Assembly: GCF_020520285.1 (NCBI RefSeq)
Contig: NZ_CP084742.1
Span: forward strand, 2,542,001-2,606,000
Source of the DNA: Pseudomonas sp. L5B5
GTDB taxonomy: Bacteria > Pseudomonadota > Gammaproteobacteria > Pseudomonadales > Pseudomonadaceae
Direction: 5' to 3'
Length of the DNA: 64,000 bases
Shown here piece by piece: positions 52,921 to 62,070 of this stretch. The translations under genes and the position numbers were made by a program. Position 1 is the first letter of the stretch. Every line of letters begins with the position of its first letter. The notes under the pieces were generated by a model. It was not told the DNA's origin, did no database searches, and worked only from the letters and a program-made list of their open reading frames with translations.

Positions 52921-53208
52921 ATGAAAAAAATCATCCTGCTGCTGACACTCGCACTGCTGGTCCTGCTCAACGTCGGCTACTACACCGAACTGGAGGAGGC
53001 CGAGACCCATACCCGCTGGTTCCTCAAGCACTCGCCAAGCCTGCAGCTGGAGTTCTTCAACATCCACGCCAATGACGGTGACCACCGCAAGGTGGAGAAG
53101 CTCACCAGCGAAGAACGGCAGATGATCATCGACTACTGCAAGTATCGCCTGGGCATCGATACCCAGGTCACGACCCAGGCCGACATCGACCGCTGCGCCA
53201 AGCTCTAG
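52921..53208 (+). CDS. Small hypothetical protein with N-terminal membrane/signal segment
   Basis: This 95-residue protein starts MKKIILLLTLALLVLLNVGYYTELEE, a signal anchor or uncleaved signal, followed by a charged soluble part with two cysteines (YCKYR, DRCAK) near the C terminus. No family is recognised. Codon use and the clear signal segment favour a real gene. Its nearest neighbour, another unknown membrane protein gene, starts 171 bases later. Confidence 0.6.
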   Translation: MKKIILLLTLALLVLLNVGYYTELEEAETHTRWFLKHSPSLQLEFFNIHANDGDHRKVEKLTSEERQMIIDYCKYRLGIDTQVTTQADIDRCAKL

Positions 53209-53379
53209 CAACAATCCCGCGCACCTCACCCGGTGGCCCGCACGACCGCCATTGCTCCCTCGCCCGGCCTGACCACTCCCGCAATGGTATGGTGGTCGGC
53301 TGCCCTGCGTGCAGGGTCCACTGAAGGAGCGATACGCCGAGCGCCATGGCGCAAGGCTTGAGGAGGTCACTGAACAGCT

Positions 53380-53754
53380 ATGTGCAATGCCGAAGATATC
53401 TACACCGCCGGTTGGGTACTGGTGATCATGTCCGCCCTGGTGTCCCTGGCGATCCAGATCTACCTGGGCTATTTCAGGCTCGACGACATGGTCGGGCATC
53501 TATCGCGGTGCCGGGTCATCGCCATCCGCATCCCCTTGCTGGGCAAGGATCCCCTGAGCCGGTTCTTCATGTTGCTGTGCATCGGGGGAATGTTCGCCAT
53601 GCCCCATCTGTTCCTGCGCAATGGCGGGCTGAATGTGCGTGACTACCGCAACTTTCCCCTGGGCCTGAAGTGGCTGATCAATCTGTTCCAGCTCTCGGCC
53701 CTGGTCGCCGGTATCGCCTTCCTGGTGCTGTGGTGGGTCGGTCGCCATCTGTGA
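53380..53754 (+). CDS. Hypothetical inner-membrane protein
   Basis: This 124-residue protein has three predicted membrane segments: GWVLVIMSALVSLAIQIYLGYF, FFMLLCIGGMFAMPHLFL and WLINLFQLSALVAGIAFLVLWWV. A basic loop between the first two (SRCRVIAIRIPLLGKDP) suggests a membrane-embedded small protein. No family is recognised. It converges on the GNAT gene, 42 bases away. Confidence 0.6.
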   Translation: MCNAEDIYTAGWVLVIMSALVSLAIQIYLGYFRLDDMVGHLSRCRVIAIRIPLLGKDPLSRFFMLLCIGGMFAMPHLFLRNGGLNVRDYRNFPLGLKWLINLFQLSALVAGIAFLVLWWVGRHL

Positions 53755-53796
53755 AGGACCGGCGAGGCGCGAGAGACCGGCGCCTCGCCTGCCCTG

Positions 53797-54351
53797 TCAG
53801 CGAACCACCCGGCTCAGTGCCGCAACCTGGCGCTGATGGAAATCCTCGCGGGTCATTTCCATGAACCGGCTGGGTACGCCTTCGAACTCACCATCGTGGG
53901 TCACCCGAAAACCGATCTTGCGAGCCACCGCCAGCGACGCGGCATTGTCCACATGGGCGTCGGCCACCAGCCGTTCGACAGCCGGGTCGGCGAAGGCATG
54001 CTCGACGATGCGCAAGGCGGCCTCGGACGCCACGCCACGCCCCCAGGCTCGGCGGACCAGGCGCCACCCCATTTCCAGCTCGGGCCCGACGGCATCGAAC
54101 GGAATGAACGAAACCCAGCCCAGCAACTCATCCGGCGCCTGCCTGGCAAAGATCGCCCAATAACCGCAACGATCACCGAAGTCCTGGGACATTCGCCCGC
54201 GCAGGAAATCCCTGTGCCATTGGCCACCGTCCCAGGTCCCGGGGATGAATTGCGTGACTTGCGGATCCTGGTCCATGCACAAGCAGGCTTCGAAGTGCTC
54301 GATAGTCCGGGGGCGCAGCAGCAGGTTGGGGGTTTCGAAATGCAGTTCCAT
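53797..54351 (-). CDS. GNAT-family N-acetyltransferase (RimJ/RimL-like)
   Basis: A RimJ-type GNAT acetyltransferase of 184 residues. It has the beginning LHFETPNLLLRPRTIEHFEACLCMDQDPQV, the acetyl-CoA segment EMGWRLVRRAWGRGVASEAALRIVEHAF (RxxGxGxA-like), and the later ERLVADAHVDNAASLAVARKIGFRVTHDG. Such enzymes acetylate ribosomal protein N termini or small molecules; the target is unknown. Confidence 0.85.
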   Translation of the reverse strand: MELHFETPNLLLRPRTIEHFEACLCMDQDPQVTQFIPGTWDGGQWHRDFLRGRMSQDFGDRCGYWAIFARQAPDELLGWVSFIPFDAVGPELEMGWRLVRRAWGRGVASEAALRIVEHAFADPAVERLVADAHVDNAASLAVARKIGFRVTHDGEFEGVPSRFMEMTREDFHQRQVAALSRVVR

Positions 54352-54525
54352 GGCTCATCTTCCTGGTCCGAAGGTATCCATGAAACAGCAGCGCCAGACA
54401 AAAGAGAATCAGCACGACACCTGACGTGAGCAAACCCTTGCCAGCATCAGCATGGCTGACCGCCTCCCTGGCCATTGCAGCCAGGAGGCGGTATTGCAGC
54501 AGGTGCTATTGCTTCATGGGCAGGA

Positions 54526-56097
54526 TCACTCCGACTCGTCGCCATCCAGCGCCAGCTTGGCGCTGGGCACCCCGGTGTTGGCTCCCCAGTAGTAAATGCA
54601 CAGGGCCATCAGCGTGACTGTCAAGGTGTCGAACGGATGGGCCAGGACACCGATGCCGCCGAAACTGCCCAGGTAGGAAATGACGATGGTCAGGGCATAG
54701 AAGGCGATCAGCCACAGGGACGACCGGACCTGTTCCCCCAGGCTCAGGTGATCAGTGGGTACCAGGCGCTTGCAGAACAGGTAGATCACGAACATCAGGA
54801 TCTGCAGCCCCAGTAGCCAGGACACCGTGCTCCAGCCCGACCAGTAGACGATCAGCGCGGCGATCACGAAGGACACCGGCCCCAGCAGTGCAAAGCCCTT
54901 GACCCGGAAAGGCCGTGCCAGGTCCGGCGCACTCTTGCGCAAGGCCGCAACGCTGATGGGGGCCACCGCGTAGCTCAGCACCAGCGCTGCGGAAACCACA
55001 TTGATCAGCGCCTCCCAGGACGGGAAGGGCAAGGTCCAGAACACCGACAGGCCGAAGGTCAGCCATAGCGCTGGACGCGGGATGCCGGACTGCTCGTCGA
55101 TACGGGTGAATATCTTGAAGAACGTCCCCGTGCGCGCCCAGCCGTAGATCACTCGCGGCGTGGCATTCATGTAGATGTTGCCGCAGCCGCTGGGAGAGAT
55201 CACCGCGTCGGCCACTACCAGGTAGGCCAGCCAGCCCACTCCGAGCGTCAGGGCGATATCGCGGTATGGCAGGGAGAACTCCTTGCTGATGCCACTCCAG
55301 CCGTTGGCCAGCATCTCGGTGGGGATGCTGCCCAGGAAGGCCAGTTGCAGCAGGCCGTAGATGAGGGTCGACAGCAGCACCGAGAGGATCAGGGCGATGG
55401 GAATGGTGCGCTGCGGATTACGCACTTCGCTGGCCACCGAAATGATCGGCGTCAGTCCCAGGTAAGCGAAGATGATGCCCCCCGCCGAGACGGCCATCTC
55501 GATTCCCGACATGCCGAACGGGGCAAAACCCTGGACATGAAAGTTGTCGGGCTTGAAGAAGGTGAACAGCACCCCGATCACCAGCAGCGGCACGATGAAC
55601 TTGAACAGGCTGATGAAGTTGTTGGATTTGGCGAACGTCTTGACGCTGTTGTAGTTGAGCCAGAAAAACAGGCACAGCAGCGCGAACTGCACCAGCCAGC
55701 CGATGATTGTCGGATTGCTGGTGCCTTCGTGGGTCAGGCCGGGAAACCAGGCCGCGGCATATTGCCGGGCTGCCACGACTTCGATCGCCACCAGGCTGGA
55801 AAAAGCGATCAGGGTGATGAAGCCCATCAGGTAGCCGAGCAACGGGCCGTGGGAGAACACCGGATAGCGCACCACGCCACCGGCACGGGGCAGCGCTGCC
55901 CCCAGCTCGCAGTAGACGATGCCCAGCAGCAATACGGCGAAGCCGCCCAGCAGCCAGGAGAAGATTCCCGCCGGCCCGGCGATCGCCGAGACGTGGCTGG
56001 CGGCGAACAGCCAGCCGGAACCGAAGATGGCACCCAGACCAATGAAGGTCAGGTCCACCAGAGAGAGTTGTTTCTTGAATTTACCTTTGCCTGACAT
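54526..56097 (-). CDS. APC-superfamily amino acid permease (YveA-like)
   Basis: This is a 523-residue, roughly twelve-helix permease. It agrees closely, from memory, with B. subtilis YveA, an aspartate/proton symporter, at LTFIGLGAIFGSGWLFAASHVSAIAGPAGIFSWLLGG, GGVVRYPVFSHG, VKTFAKSNNFISLFKFIVPL and FAPFGMSGIEMAVSAGGIIFAYLG. It diverges from the hydroxyproline epimerase operon, with a 580-base gap, so import of a hydroxyproline or related amino acid is plausible. The YveA link does not prove the substrate. Confidence 0.85.
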   Translation of the reverse strand: MSGKGKFKKQLSLVDLTFIGLGAIFGSGWLFAASHVSAIAGPAGIFSWLLGGFAVLLLGIVYCELGAALPRAGGVVRYPVFSHGPLLGYLMGFITLIAFSSLVAIEVVAARQYAAAWFPGLTHEGTSNPTIIGWLVQFALLCLFFWLNYNSVKTFAKSNNFISLFKFIVPLLVIGVLFTFFKPDNFHVQGFAPFGMSGIEMAVSAGGIIFAYLGLTPIISVASEVRNPQRTIPIALILSVLLSTLIYGLLQLAFLGSIPTEMLANGWSGISKEFSLPYRDIALTLGVGWLAYLVVADAVISPSGCGNIYMNATPRVIYGWARTGTFFKIFTRIDEQSGIPRPALWLTFGLSVFWTLPFPSWEALINVVSAALVLSYAVAPISVAALRKSAPDLARPFRVKGFALLGPVSFVIAALIVYWSGWSTVSWLLGLQILMFVIYLFCKRLVPTDHLSLGEQVRSSLWLIAFYALTIVISYLGSFGGIGVLAHPFDTLTVTLMALCIYYWGANTGVPSAKLALDGDESE

Positions 56098-56679
56098 GGA
56101 GGCGCGCCTTTATGGGTTATTGGAATAGGCAGATCGAATGTCACGCCGAGGGAGCCATCCGGCGGTCACAGCGTGTCGTGGTCCTTGAATCGCAAGCCCG
56201 CCAGCGTTCAGCAGCCTGTGCCTGGCAAGGCTGAAGCAGCAGCGTCCACCAGGCCCGGCAGCAGCTCGCCAAAGGTCTGCGGATCGAGAAATGAACGGGC
56301 TTCGAACACAGTGGACGCGGAGGGCAAAACACCGCTTCGACAGAAGGCTGTACGGCTCATGGTCTTTTCCTTATAAGAAGTCGTTCCGGCCGCTCGGGAC
56401 CGGAAACAAAAACCAGAGTCGCTTTTTATCCTCGCCGCAGCTTGAGGGTTTTCCTCCGCGAAATAGACGAAATCGGCACACTTTTCCGCTCTGCCCCTGC
56501 ACTGGCAACCACCGTCCTTGCCTGGTTTTCTGTTTGCCACCAGCTGGCACCGGTCTGCGCCCAGGCAACGTTCCAGTCGCTTCAACTATGCTGATTTCGT
56601 CATTCCATACAGCGAAAACCCACAAGCGGCACGGCCCTCCCCTGGCCCACTCTGTAGCCCTTTCCCATCAGGTGCTGCC
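56098..56679. other. Divergent intergenic region permease / hydroxyproline operon
   Basis: About 580 bases between the permease and epimerase starts. No long gene is supported; open frames here have no ribosome site. One 8-bp hairpin-like pair (GTTCCGG / CCGGAAAC, about 56382-56406) is visible and may be an operator, but no known AraC site is recognised. Both promoters must lie here. Confidence 0.45.
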
Positions 56680-57612
56680 ATGAACAGAATTTCCGTGATC
56701 GACTCCCACACCGGCGGCGAACCCACTCGCCTGGTCATCGATGGTTTCCCTGACCTGGGCCGTGGATCCATGGCCGAACGCCTGCAAGTGCTGCGCGAGC
56801 GCCACGATCCCTGGCGCCGCGCCTGCGTCCTCGAGCCCAGGGGCAGCGACGTACTGGTAGGAGCCCTGCTCTGCGAGCCGCAGGCGAACGATGCCTGTGC
56901 CGGTGTGATCTTCTTCAACAACAGCGGCTACCTGGGCATGTGCGGCCACGGCACCATCGGCCTGGTGCGCTCGCTGCATCACCTGGGCCGCATCGACTGC
57001 GGCGTGCATCGCATCGAGACCCCGGTGGGCACGGTACAAGCCACCCTGCACGACGACCTCTCGGTAAGCGTGCGCAACGTTCCCGCCTATCGCTTTCGCC
57101 GCCAGGTAGCCGTACAAGTCCCCGAACTGGGCCTGGTGCATGGCGACATCGCCTGGGGCGGCAACTGGTTCTTCCTCATCAGCGACCATGGCCAGCGCAT
57201 TGCCCTGGATAATGTCGAAGCCTTGACCCAGTACACCTGGAACGTGCGCCAGGCCCTGGAAGCTTCCGGGATCACCGGGGCCCAGGGCGGGCTCATCGAT
57301 CACATCGAACTGTTCGCCGACGATCCCGAGGCCGACAGCCGCAACTTCGTGCTGTGCCCCGGCAAGGCCTACGACCGCTCGCCCTGCGGCACCGGCACCA
57401 GCGCCAAGCTGGCGTGCCTGGCGGCGGACGGCAAGCTTGCACCGGGCCAGACCTGGCGCCAGGCCAGTGTCATCGGCAGCCAGTTCAGCGCCTACTACGA
57501 AACCGCCGGCGAGCAGATCATCCCGATCCTGCGGGGCAGCGCCCACATCAGCGCCGAGGCGACCCTGCTGCTGGACGACAGCGACCCGTTCGCCTGGGGC
57601 ATCGATTCGTGA
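56680..57612 (+). CDS. lhpA: 4-hydroxyproline 2-epimerase (proline racemase family)
   Basis: This 310-residue enzyme epimerises trans-4-hydroxy-L-proline to cis-4-hydroxy-D-proline, the first step of its breakdown. Both catalytic cysteines are present: Cys88 in GMCGHGTIG and Cys236 in [11 protein letters not shown]. Two cysteines exclude the Thr-containing trans-3-hydroxyproline dehydratases of the same family. ATG 56680 is preferred over the upstream end of the frame. The next gene starts with GTG inside this gene's last codons (GTGA at 57609-57612), so coupling is tight. Confidence 0.93.
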   Translation: MNRISVIDSHTGGEPTRLVIDGFPDLGRGSMAERLQVLRERHDPWRRACVLEPRGSDVLVGALLCEPQANDACAGVIFFNNSGYLGMCGHGTIGLVRSLHHLGRIDCGVHRIETPVGTVQATLHDDLSVSVRNVPAYRFRRQVAVQVPELGLVHGDIAWGGNWFFLISDHGQRIALDNVEALTQYTWNVRQALEASGITGAQGGLIDHIELFADDPEADSRNFVLCPGKAYDRSPCGTGTSAKLACLAADGKLAPGQTWRQASVIGSQFSAYYETAGEQIIPILRGSAHISAEATLLLDDSDPFAWGIDS

Positions 57613-58730
57613 GCCAGGCGCTCGAAGCAGACGTGATCGTGGTCGGCGGTGGAATCATCGGTGCCGCCTGCGCCCACGAGCTGGCCCGGCGCAACCTGCA
57701 GGTTCTGGTCGTGGATGATGCGGTCGGAGGGGCCACCGGGGCCGGCATGGGCCACCTGGTGGTCATGGATGACAACCCGGCGGAGCTGGCCCTGAGTCAC
57801 TACTCCATCGAGCTCTGGCGACGAATGCGCGAGCGCCTGCCCGAGGCCTGCGCCTATCGCGGCTGCGGCACCCTGTGGCTGGCCGCCGACGCCGATGAAA
57901 TGGACCTTGCGCGAGCCAAGCAGCGCACCCTGGTCGACCACGCAGTGGCCACCCAGATGCTTGATGGTGCGCAACTGGCTGCACTGGAGCCGATGCTGCG
58001 CAAGGGCCTGGGTGGTGCCTTGAAAATCCCCGGCGACGGCATCCTGTATGCCCCCGCCACCGCTCGCTGGCTACTGGACAGCCACCCGCGGATCAGCCAC
58101 CACCGCGCCCATGTGCGCCGCCTCGCCGCAGACCAGCTGGAGCTGAGCGACGGCCGCCTGCTGCGCGCTCCCCGGGTAGTGCTGGCCAACGGCCTGGGAG
58201 CCCACGCATTGCTACCGGCGTTGTCCCTGCGCGCGAAAAAGGGCCACCTGCTGATCACCGACCGTTATCCACGCCGGGTTGGCCATCAACTGGTGGAACT
58301 GGGGTATGCCGCCAGTGCCCATGCCAGCGACGGCACCTCGGTGGCCTTCAATGTCCAGCCACGCCCCACCGGCCAGTTGCTGATCGGCTCGTCCCGCCAG
58401 TTCGACGTACTCGATCCCCAGGTCGACCCCCAAGTGCTGGCAACGATGCTGCACCGGGCCGTGGACTACCTGCCGGAACTGGCGCAACTCAACGGCATCC
58501 GCGCCTGGACCGGCTTTCGCGCTGCCACCCCCGACGGCCTGCCGATCCTCGGCGAACACCCTCTGCAGCCCGGCCTGTGGCTGGCGGTCGGGCACGAAGG
58601 CCTGGGAGTGACCACCGCGCCCGGCAGTGCCCGGCTGCTGGCAGACCTGATGCTCGGCGAACGCCCGGCGATCGACCCTCGCCCCTACCTGCCCGGGCGC
58701 TTTGCCACCCTGACTGGAGAGACTCCATGA
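57609..58730 (+). CDS. D-hydroxyproline dehydrogenase beta-like subunit (FAD-dependent oxidoreductase)
   Basis: This 373-residue D-amino-acid-oxidase-type flavoprotein has the N-terminal dinucleotide motif [21 protein letters not shown]. Later features are [32 protein letters not shown] and [16 protein letters not shown], where the FAD-contacting GLPILG lies near the C terminus. It probably oxidises cis-4-hydroxy-D-proline with the two following subunits. The start is GTG 57609 overlapping the epimerase stop. The small Fe-S gene overlaps its end by ATGA at 58727-58730. Confidence 0.88.
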   Translation: MSQALEADVIVVGGGIIGAACAHELARRNLQVLVVDDAVGGATGAGMGHLVVMDDNPAELALSHYSIELWRRMRERLPEACAYRGCGTLWLAADADEMDLARAKQRTLVDHAVATQMLDGAQLAALEPMLRKGLGGALKIPGDGILYAPATARWLLDSHPRISHHRAHVRRLAADQLELSDGRLLRAPRVVLANGLGAHALLPALSLRAKKGHLLITDRYPRRVGHQLVELGYAASAHASDGTSVAFNVQPRPTGQLLIGSSRQFDVLDPQVDPQVLATMLHRAVDYLPELAQLNGIRAWTGFRAATPDGLPILGEHPLQPGLWLAVGHEGLGVTTAPGSARLLADLMLGERPAIDPRPYLPGRFATLTGETP

Positions 58731-58960
58731 TCATCTACCTGGACCAGCACCCCTTGCAGGTGCGCCCTGGTATCAGCGTCGCGGCAGCGGTGGCCGCCAG
58801 CGGCGACCTGCGCACCCGCACCTCCTGTACCGGTCGCCCACGGGCACCACTGTGTGGCATGGGCATCTGCCAGGAATGCCGGATGACCATCGATGGCTAT
58901 CGCCAACTGGCCTGCCAGACCTTGTGCCGCGATGGCATGCAGGTGGAGCGCAGCCAATGA
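58727..58960 (+). CDS. D-hydroxyproline dehydrogenase gamma-like [2Fe-2S] subunit
   Basis: This 77-residue [2Fe-2S] ferredoxin-like protein has cysteines at 34, 43, 48, 51 and 63; the last four form the C-x4-C-x2-C...C set (APLCGMGICQECRMT and ACQTL). It resembles the small subunit (HcnA-like) of hydrogen-cyanide-synthase/opine-oxidase-type complexes, to which heterotrimeric D-hydroxyproline dehydrogenases belong. It overlaps the genes on both sides by ATGA, suggesting stoichiometric translation. Confidence 0.87.
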   Translation: MIIYLDQHPLQVRPGISVAAAVAASGDLRTRTSCTGRPRAPLCGMGICQECRMTIDGYRQLACQTLCRDGMQVERSQ

Positions 58961-60243
58961 CCGCCACCCGCTTGCAATGCCAGTTGCTGATCGTCGGCAG
59001 TGGTCCGGCGGGGCTGGCGGCCGCTCGGGCCGCCAGCCAGCGCGCACGCTCGATCCTCGTGGTAGACGATAACCCGCGCCCCGGAGGCCAGATCTGGCGC
59101 AACGGGCCCGATCACCCGCCGACCGCCACCCAGGCCGAACGCTTCGAGGCGTTGCAGCATCCGGCGGTGCGCCACCTGGGTGGCACCCGCATCATTTGCG
59201 CCCTGGGGCCCCGTAGCCTGCTGCTGGAAGATGCCCGGCAAGCCTGGCAGGTGGAATATGAACAACTGATCCTGTGCTGCGGCGCCCAGGAACTGCTGCT
59301 GCCCTTTCCCGGCTGGACCCTGCCCGGCGTCACCGGTGCCGGAGGCTTGCAGGCATTGCTCAAGAACGGCCTGCCTCTGGCCGGCCAATCCGTGCTGATC
59401 GCCGGCAGTGGCCCGCTGCTGCTGGCCAGCGCCGCCACCGCACGCCAGGCCGGGGCCCGGGTGACCCGGGTGCTGGAGCAGGCCCCCGCCAGTGCCTTGC
59501 TGGGCTTCACCAGCCAGTTGTGGCGCTGGCCGAACAAGCTGGCCCAGGCCCTGCGCCTGGCGACCCCGGCCTATCGGTGCAATGCCCATGTGGTCGAGGC
59601 CCTCGGCGAGCAGCGCCTGGAAGCCGTGCGCATCCGCCAGGGGCGGCGCATCCAGGAAATACCCTGCGACTACCTGGCCTGCGGTTTCGGCCTGGTGCCC
59701 AACACCCGCCTGGCCAGTCACCTGGGCTGCCGTCTGGAACAGGGCGCCATCGCCGTCGACGCCGAACAGCGCAGCAGCCTGTCCCACATCTACGCCGCCG
59801 GTGAATGCACCGGTATCGGCGGCAGCGAGCTGTCGCAGGTTGAAGGTGAAATAGCCGGCTGTATCGCCACAGGGCAGCAAGATCGTGCTGCCGGGCTGGT
59901 TCGCCAGCGCCGGCATTGGCAGCGGTTTGCCGGTCAACTACGGAAACACTTCGCCCTGCAGCCGCCGATCCTCGAACTGGCCCGTCCTGATACCCTGCTC
60001 TGTCGTTGCGAGGATGTGCCCTATGCCACCGTGGCCGCCGCCCCCGACTGGCCCACGGCCAAGCTGCAAAGCCGGTGCGGCATGGGTGCCTGCCAGGGCC
60101 GGGTGTGTGCCAGCGCCGCCCAGCAGCTGTTCGGCTGGAGCATCACGCCGCCACGCGCACCGCTGGTACCGGCACGGATCGCCACCCTGATGCGGGACGG
60201 GGTACCACCGCATTCCGACATCTGCGAACCGCCAGCCGGGTGA
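58957..60243 (+). CDS. D-hydroxyproline dehydrogenase alpha-like subunit (FAD/NAD-binding, BFD-type Fe-S)
   Basis: This 428-residue oxidoreductase has a first FAD motif (LLIVGSGPAGLAAARAAS), a second dinucleotide site (SVLIAGSGPLLLASAATARQ), and IYAAGECTGIGG near residue 275. The C-terminal BFD-like cysteine cluster is CRCED and SRCGMGACQGRVC, a [2Fe-2S] site. Homologues are the large subunits of HcnB or opine oxidase complexes. It overlaps the gamma gene by ATGA, and the AraC gene starts 84 bases later. Confidence 0.87.
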   Translation: MTATRLQCQLLIVGSGPAGLAAARAASQRARSILVVDDNPRPGGQIWRNGPDHPPTATQAERFEALQHPAVRHLGGTRIICALGPRSLLLEDARQAWQVEYEQLILCCGAQELLLPFPGWTLPGVTGAGGLQALLKNGLPLAGQSVLIAGSGPLLLASAATARQAGARVTRVLEQAPASALLGFTSQLWRWPNKLAQALRLATPAYRCNAHVVEALGEQRLEAVRIRQGRRIQEIPCDYLACGFGLVPNTRLASHLGCRLEQGAIAVDAEQRSSLSHIYAAGECTGIGGSELSQVEGEIAGCIATGQQDRAAGLVRQRRHWQRFAGQLRKHFALQPPILELARPDTLLCRCEDVPYATVAAAPDWPTAKLQSRCGMGACQGRVCASAAQQLFGWSITPPRAPLVPARIATLMRDGVPPHSDICEPPAG

Positions 60244-60327
60244 TCGTCCCGGCTGGCCCAGCCCCGCACTGTCGTGCCCCCTGGTTTCATCGACCCCGAC
60301 AACAAGTCCCCCGCAGAGAGGCCGACG

Positions 60328-61104
60328 ATGATCGATAGCGCACAGCTCCACCATTTGCCCCAGGCCATTGCCACCCTGCGCCCCCGGGATATCGACAGCC
60401 TGCTGGCCAGCATGGAGCTGATCATCCCCCTGCTGGACTGCATTCCCAACGCCGTGTTCTTCATCAAGGACCTGCAGGCCCGCTACCTGAGCGCCAACCT
60501 GACCCTGGCCCAGCGCTGCGGCTTCAAGAACATCCAGCCACTGCTGGGAAAGACCTCCGCCGAAGTCTTTCCGGTGATGCTCGGCCCGGTCTATACCGAG
60601 CAGGATCAACGGGTACTGCGCCAGGGCATCACCATCAAGGGGCAACTGGAACTGCACCTGTACGGCAGTCGCGAACCCGGATGGTGCCTGACCCACAAAC
60701 TGCCCCTGCACGGGCGCAATGGCGAAATCATCGGCATGGCCGGCATCTCCCTGGACTTGCAGGCCGCTCGCGACACTCATCCGGCCTATGAGCGCCTGGC
60801 GGCGGTGGACCGACACATTCGCGAACATTACAGCGAGGCTATCCGCCTCGAAGACCTGACGCGCATCGCCAACCTGTCCATCGCCCAGCTGGAGCGCTAC
60901 TGCAAGCGCATCTTCCACCTGACGCCACGGCAGATGATCCACAAGGCGCGCCTGGAGCATGCCTCGCGATTGCTGGTCACCGAAGAACCCATCACCGAAG
61001 TGGCATTGCAATGCGGTTACACCGATCACAGTGCCTTCAGCCGGCAGTTCAAGGCCCTGACCGGGCTCAGCCCGCGGCAGTTCCGGCTCAACGCCGGACG
61101 CTGA
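60328..61104 (+). CDS. PAS-AraC family transcriptional regulator of hydroxyproline genes
   Basis: This 258-residue regulator combines a PAS-like sensor domain (about 35-150, CIPNAVFFIKDLQARYLSANLTLAQRCGFKN and GREP-WCLTHKLPL) with a C-terminal AraC double helix-turn-helix (IRLEDLTRIANLSIAQLERYCKRIFHLTPRQMIHKARLEHASRLL and EVALQCGYTDHSAFSRQFKALTGLSPRQFR). In P. aeruginosa an AraC regulator, LhpR, controls hydroxyproline genes, and this is likely its counterpart. It might sense a metabolite through the PAS part. Confidence 0.85.
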   Translation: MIDSAQLHHLPQAIATLRPRDIDSLLASMELIIPLLDCIPNAVFFIKDLQARYLSANLTLAQRCGFKNIQPLLGKTSAEVFPVMLGPVYTEQDQRVLRQGITIKGQLELHLYGSREPGWCLTHKLPLHGRNGEIIGMAGISLDLQAARDTHPAYERLAAVDRHIREHYSEAIRLEDLTRIANLSIAQLERYCKRIFHLTPRQMIHKARLEHASRLLVTEEPITEVALQCGYTDHSAFSRQFKALTGLSPRQFRLNAGR

Positions 61105-61128
61105 GGCGGGCCACAGGCAGACGAGGAA

Positions 61129-61899
61129 TCATTCCTCGCAGAACGTGCAATAGTCGAACAGGCGCTTGAAGCCCAGCTTGCGGTAGATCGACAGGCCGTC
61201 CAGAGACGCCTCCAACACGCAGCTGCTGGCGCCCTGGGCCTTGACGAAGGCCAGTACCGAGTGGATCAGCGCCGTGGCATGACCGCGCCCCTGGCAGGCC
61301 TGCAAAGTGCCGATATCATCGAGCCGCGCTACCCCAGCCCCCATGGACAGGGTCAGGGCGCTCACCGGACGCTGGTCGACATACAGGGTGAAATGGCGCA
61401 GGTTCCGACCGGCCTGCGCGGCAGCCCGATGTCGGGCCAGGTACTGCTCGATCCCTCCACCACTGGACTCGAAGGCGCTCCCCACCGGCGCTCCCCAGTC
61501 CTCCAGGCAGTCATCGGTACTCCGCACATCCGCCTGCGACTGCAGGGACGCAGGGGCCTCATAGGCCGCAAGATCCAGGGCCATGCAGGTGGTCCGGTCC
61601 GCCGGCAACAGGCGCTGCTGGCGCAATTGCTCGCTGACCCGGGAGACATGGATCTCGGGCACCACCACGCAGAACGGCATGTCGGTACGCTGCAGGAACG
61701 CCACGCCCTCGGCCAGTCGCGCGGCGCTGTCGGCACCAAGATCGCGCATGATCAGCAGGTTCAGGCTGCTGGCCTCGACCCCGGTGCAATAGGCGCTCAG
61801 GTCAGGGCCGAAAGGACGATGGAATTGAGAAATGGACACGAAGAAATAATCTTCCGCCCGGTGATACAGGTCGATGATCGAAGCTCCTGCCTGCGTCAT
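61129..61899 (-). CDS. GNAT-family N-acetyltransferase
   Basis: This is a 256-residue protein with a GNAT acetyltransferase domain in its C-terminal half, with acetyl-CoA loop GTLQACQGRGHATALIHSVLAFVKAQGASSCVLEASLDGLSIYRKLGFK (about 195-245). The N-terminal half (about 1-120) is a second, degenerate GNAT-like or unknown domain. The substrate is not predictable. It converges on the AraC gene, 24 bases apart. Confidence 0.8.
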   Translation of the reverse strand: MTQAGASIIDLYHRAEDYFFVSISQFHRPFGPDLSAYCTGVEASSLNLLIMRDLGADSAARLAEGVAFLQRTDMPFCVVVPEIHVSRVSEQLRQQRLLPADRTTCMALDLAAYEAPASLQSQADVRSTDDCLEDWGAPVGSAFESSGGGIEQYLARHRAAAQAGRNLRHFTLYVDQRPVSALTLSMGAGVARLDDIGTLQACQGRGHATALIHSVLAFVKAQGASSCVLEASLDGLSIYRKLGFKRLFDYCTFCEE

Positions 61900-62070
61900 G
61901 CGCTGTCTCCTTGAACCGCAAGGCGCTCGAGCGGCACCCTATCCGGGCCACGTTAAGCCCGTAGCCCCAGGGGCTCCAGCACAATCCTGTTTTATTCTGC
62001 GAAGGAGTGTTTGCAGGTGTAAGCATCGCGCGGCCAGGCGCCTGACCATGGCTGGGCAGGCGCCGTCCAA

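Noticed and set aside
54359..54475. Short minus-strand frame before the GNAT gene with one hydrophobic stretch (KGLLTSGVVLILFCLALLFHG)
   Set aside because: A small membrane peptide is possible, but the frame continues into the GNAT gene in another frame and has no convincing ribosome site, so I did not call it.
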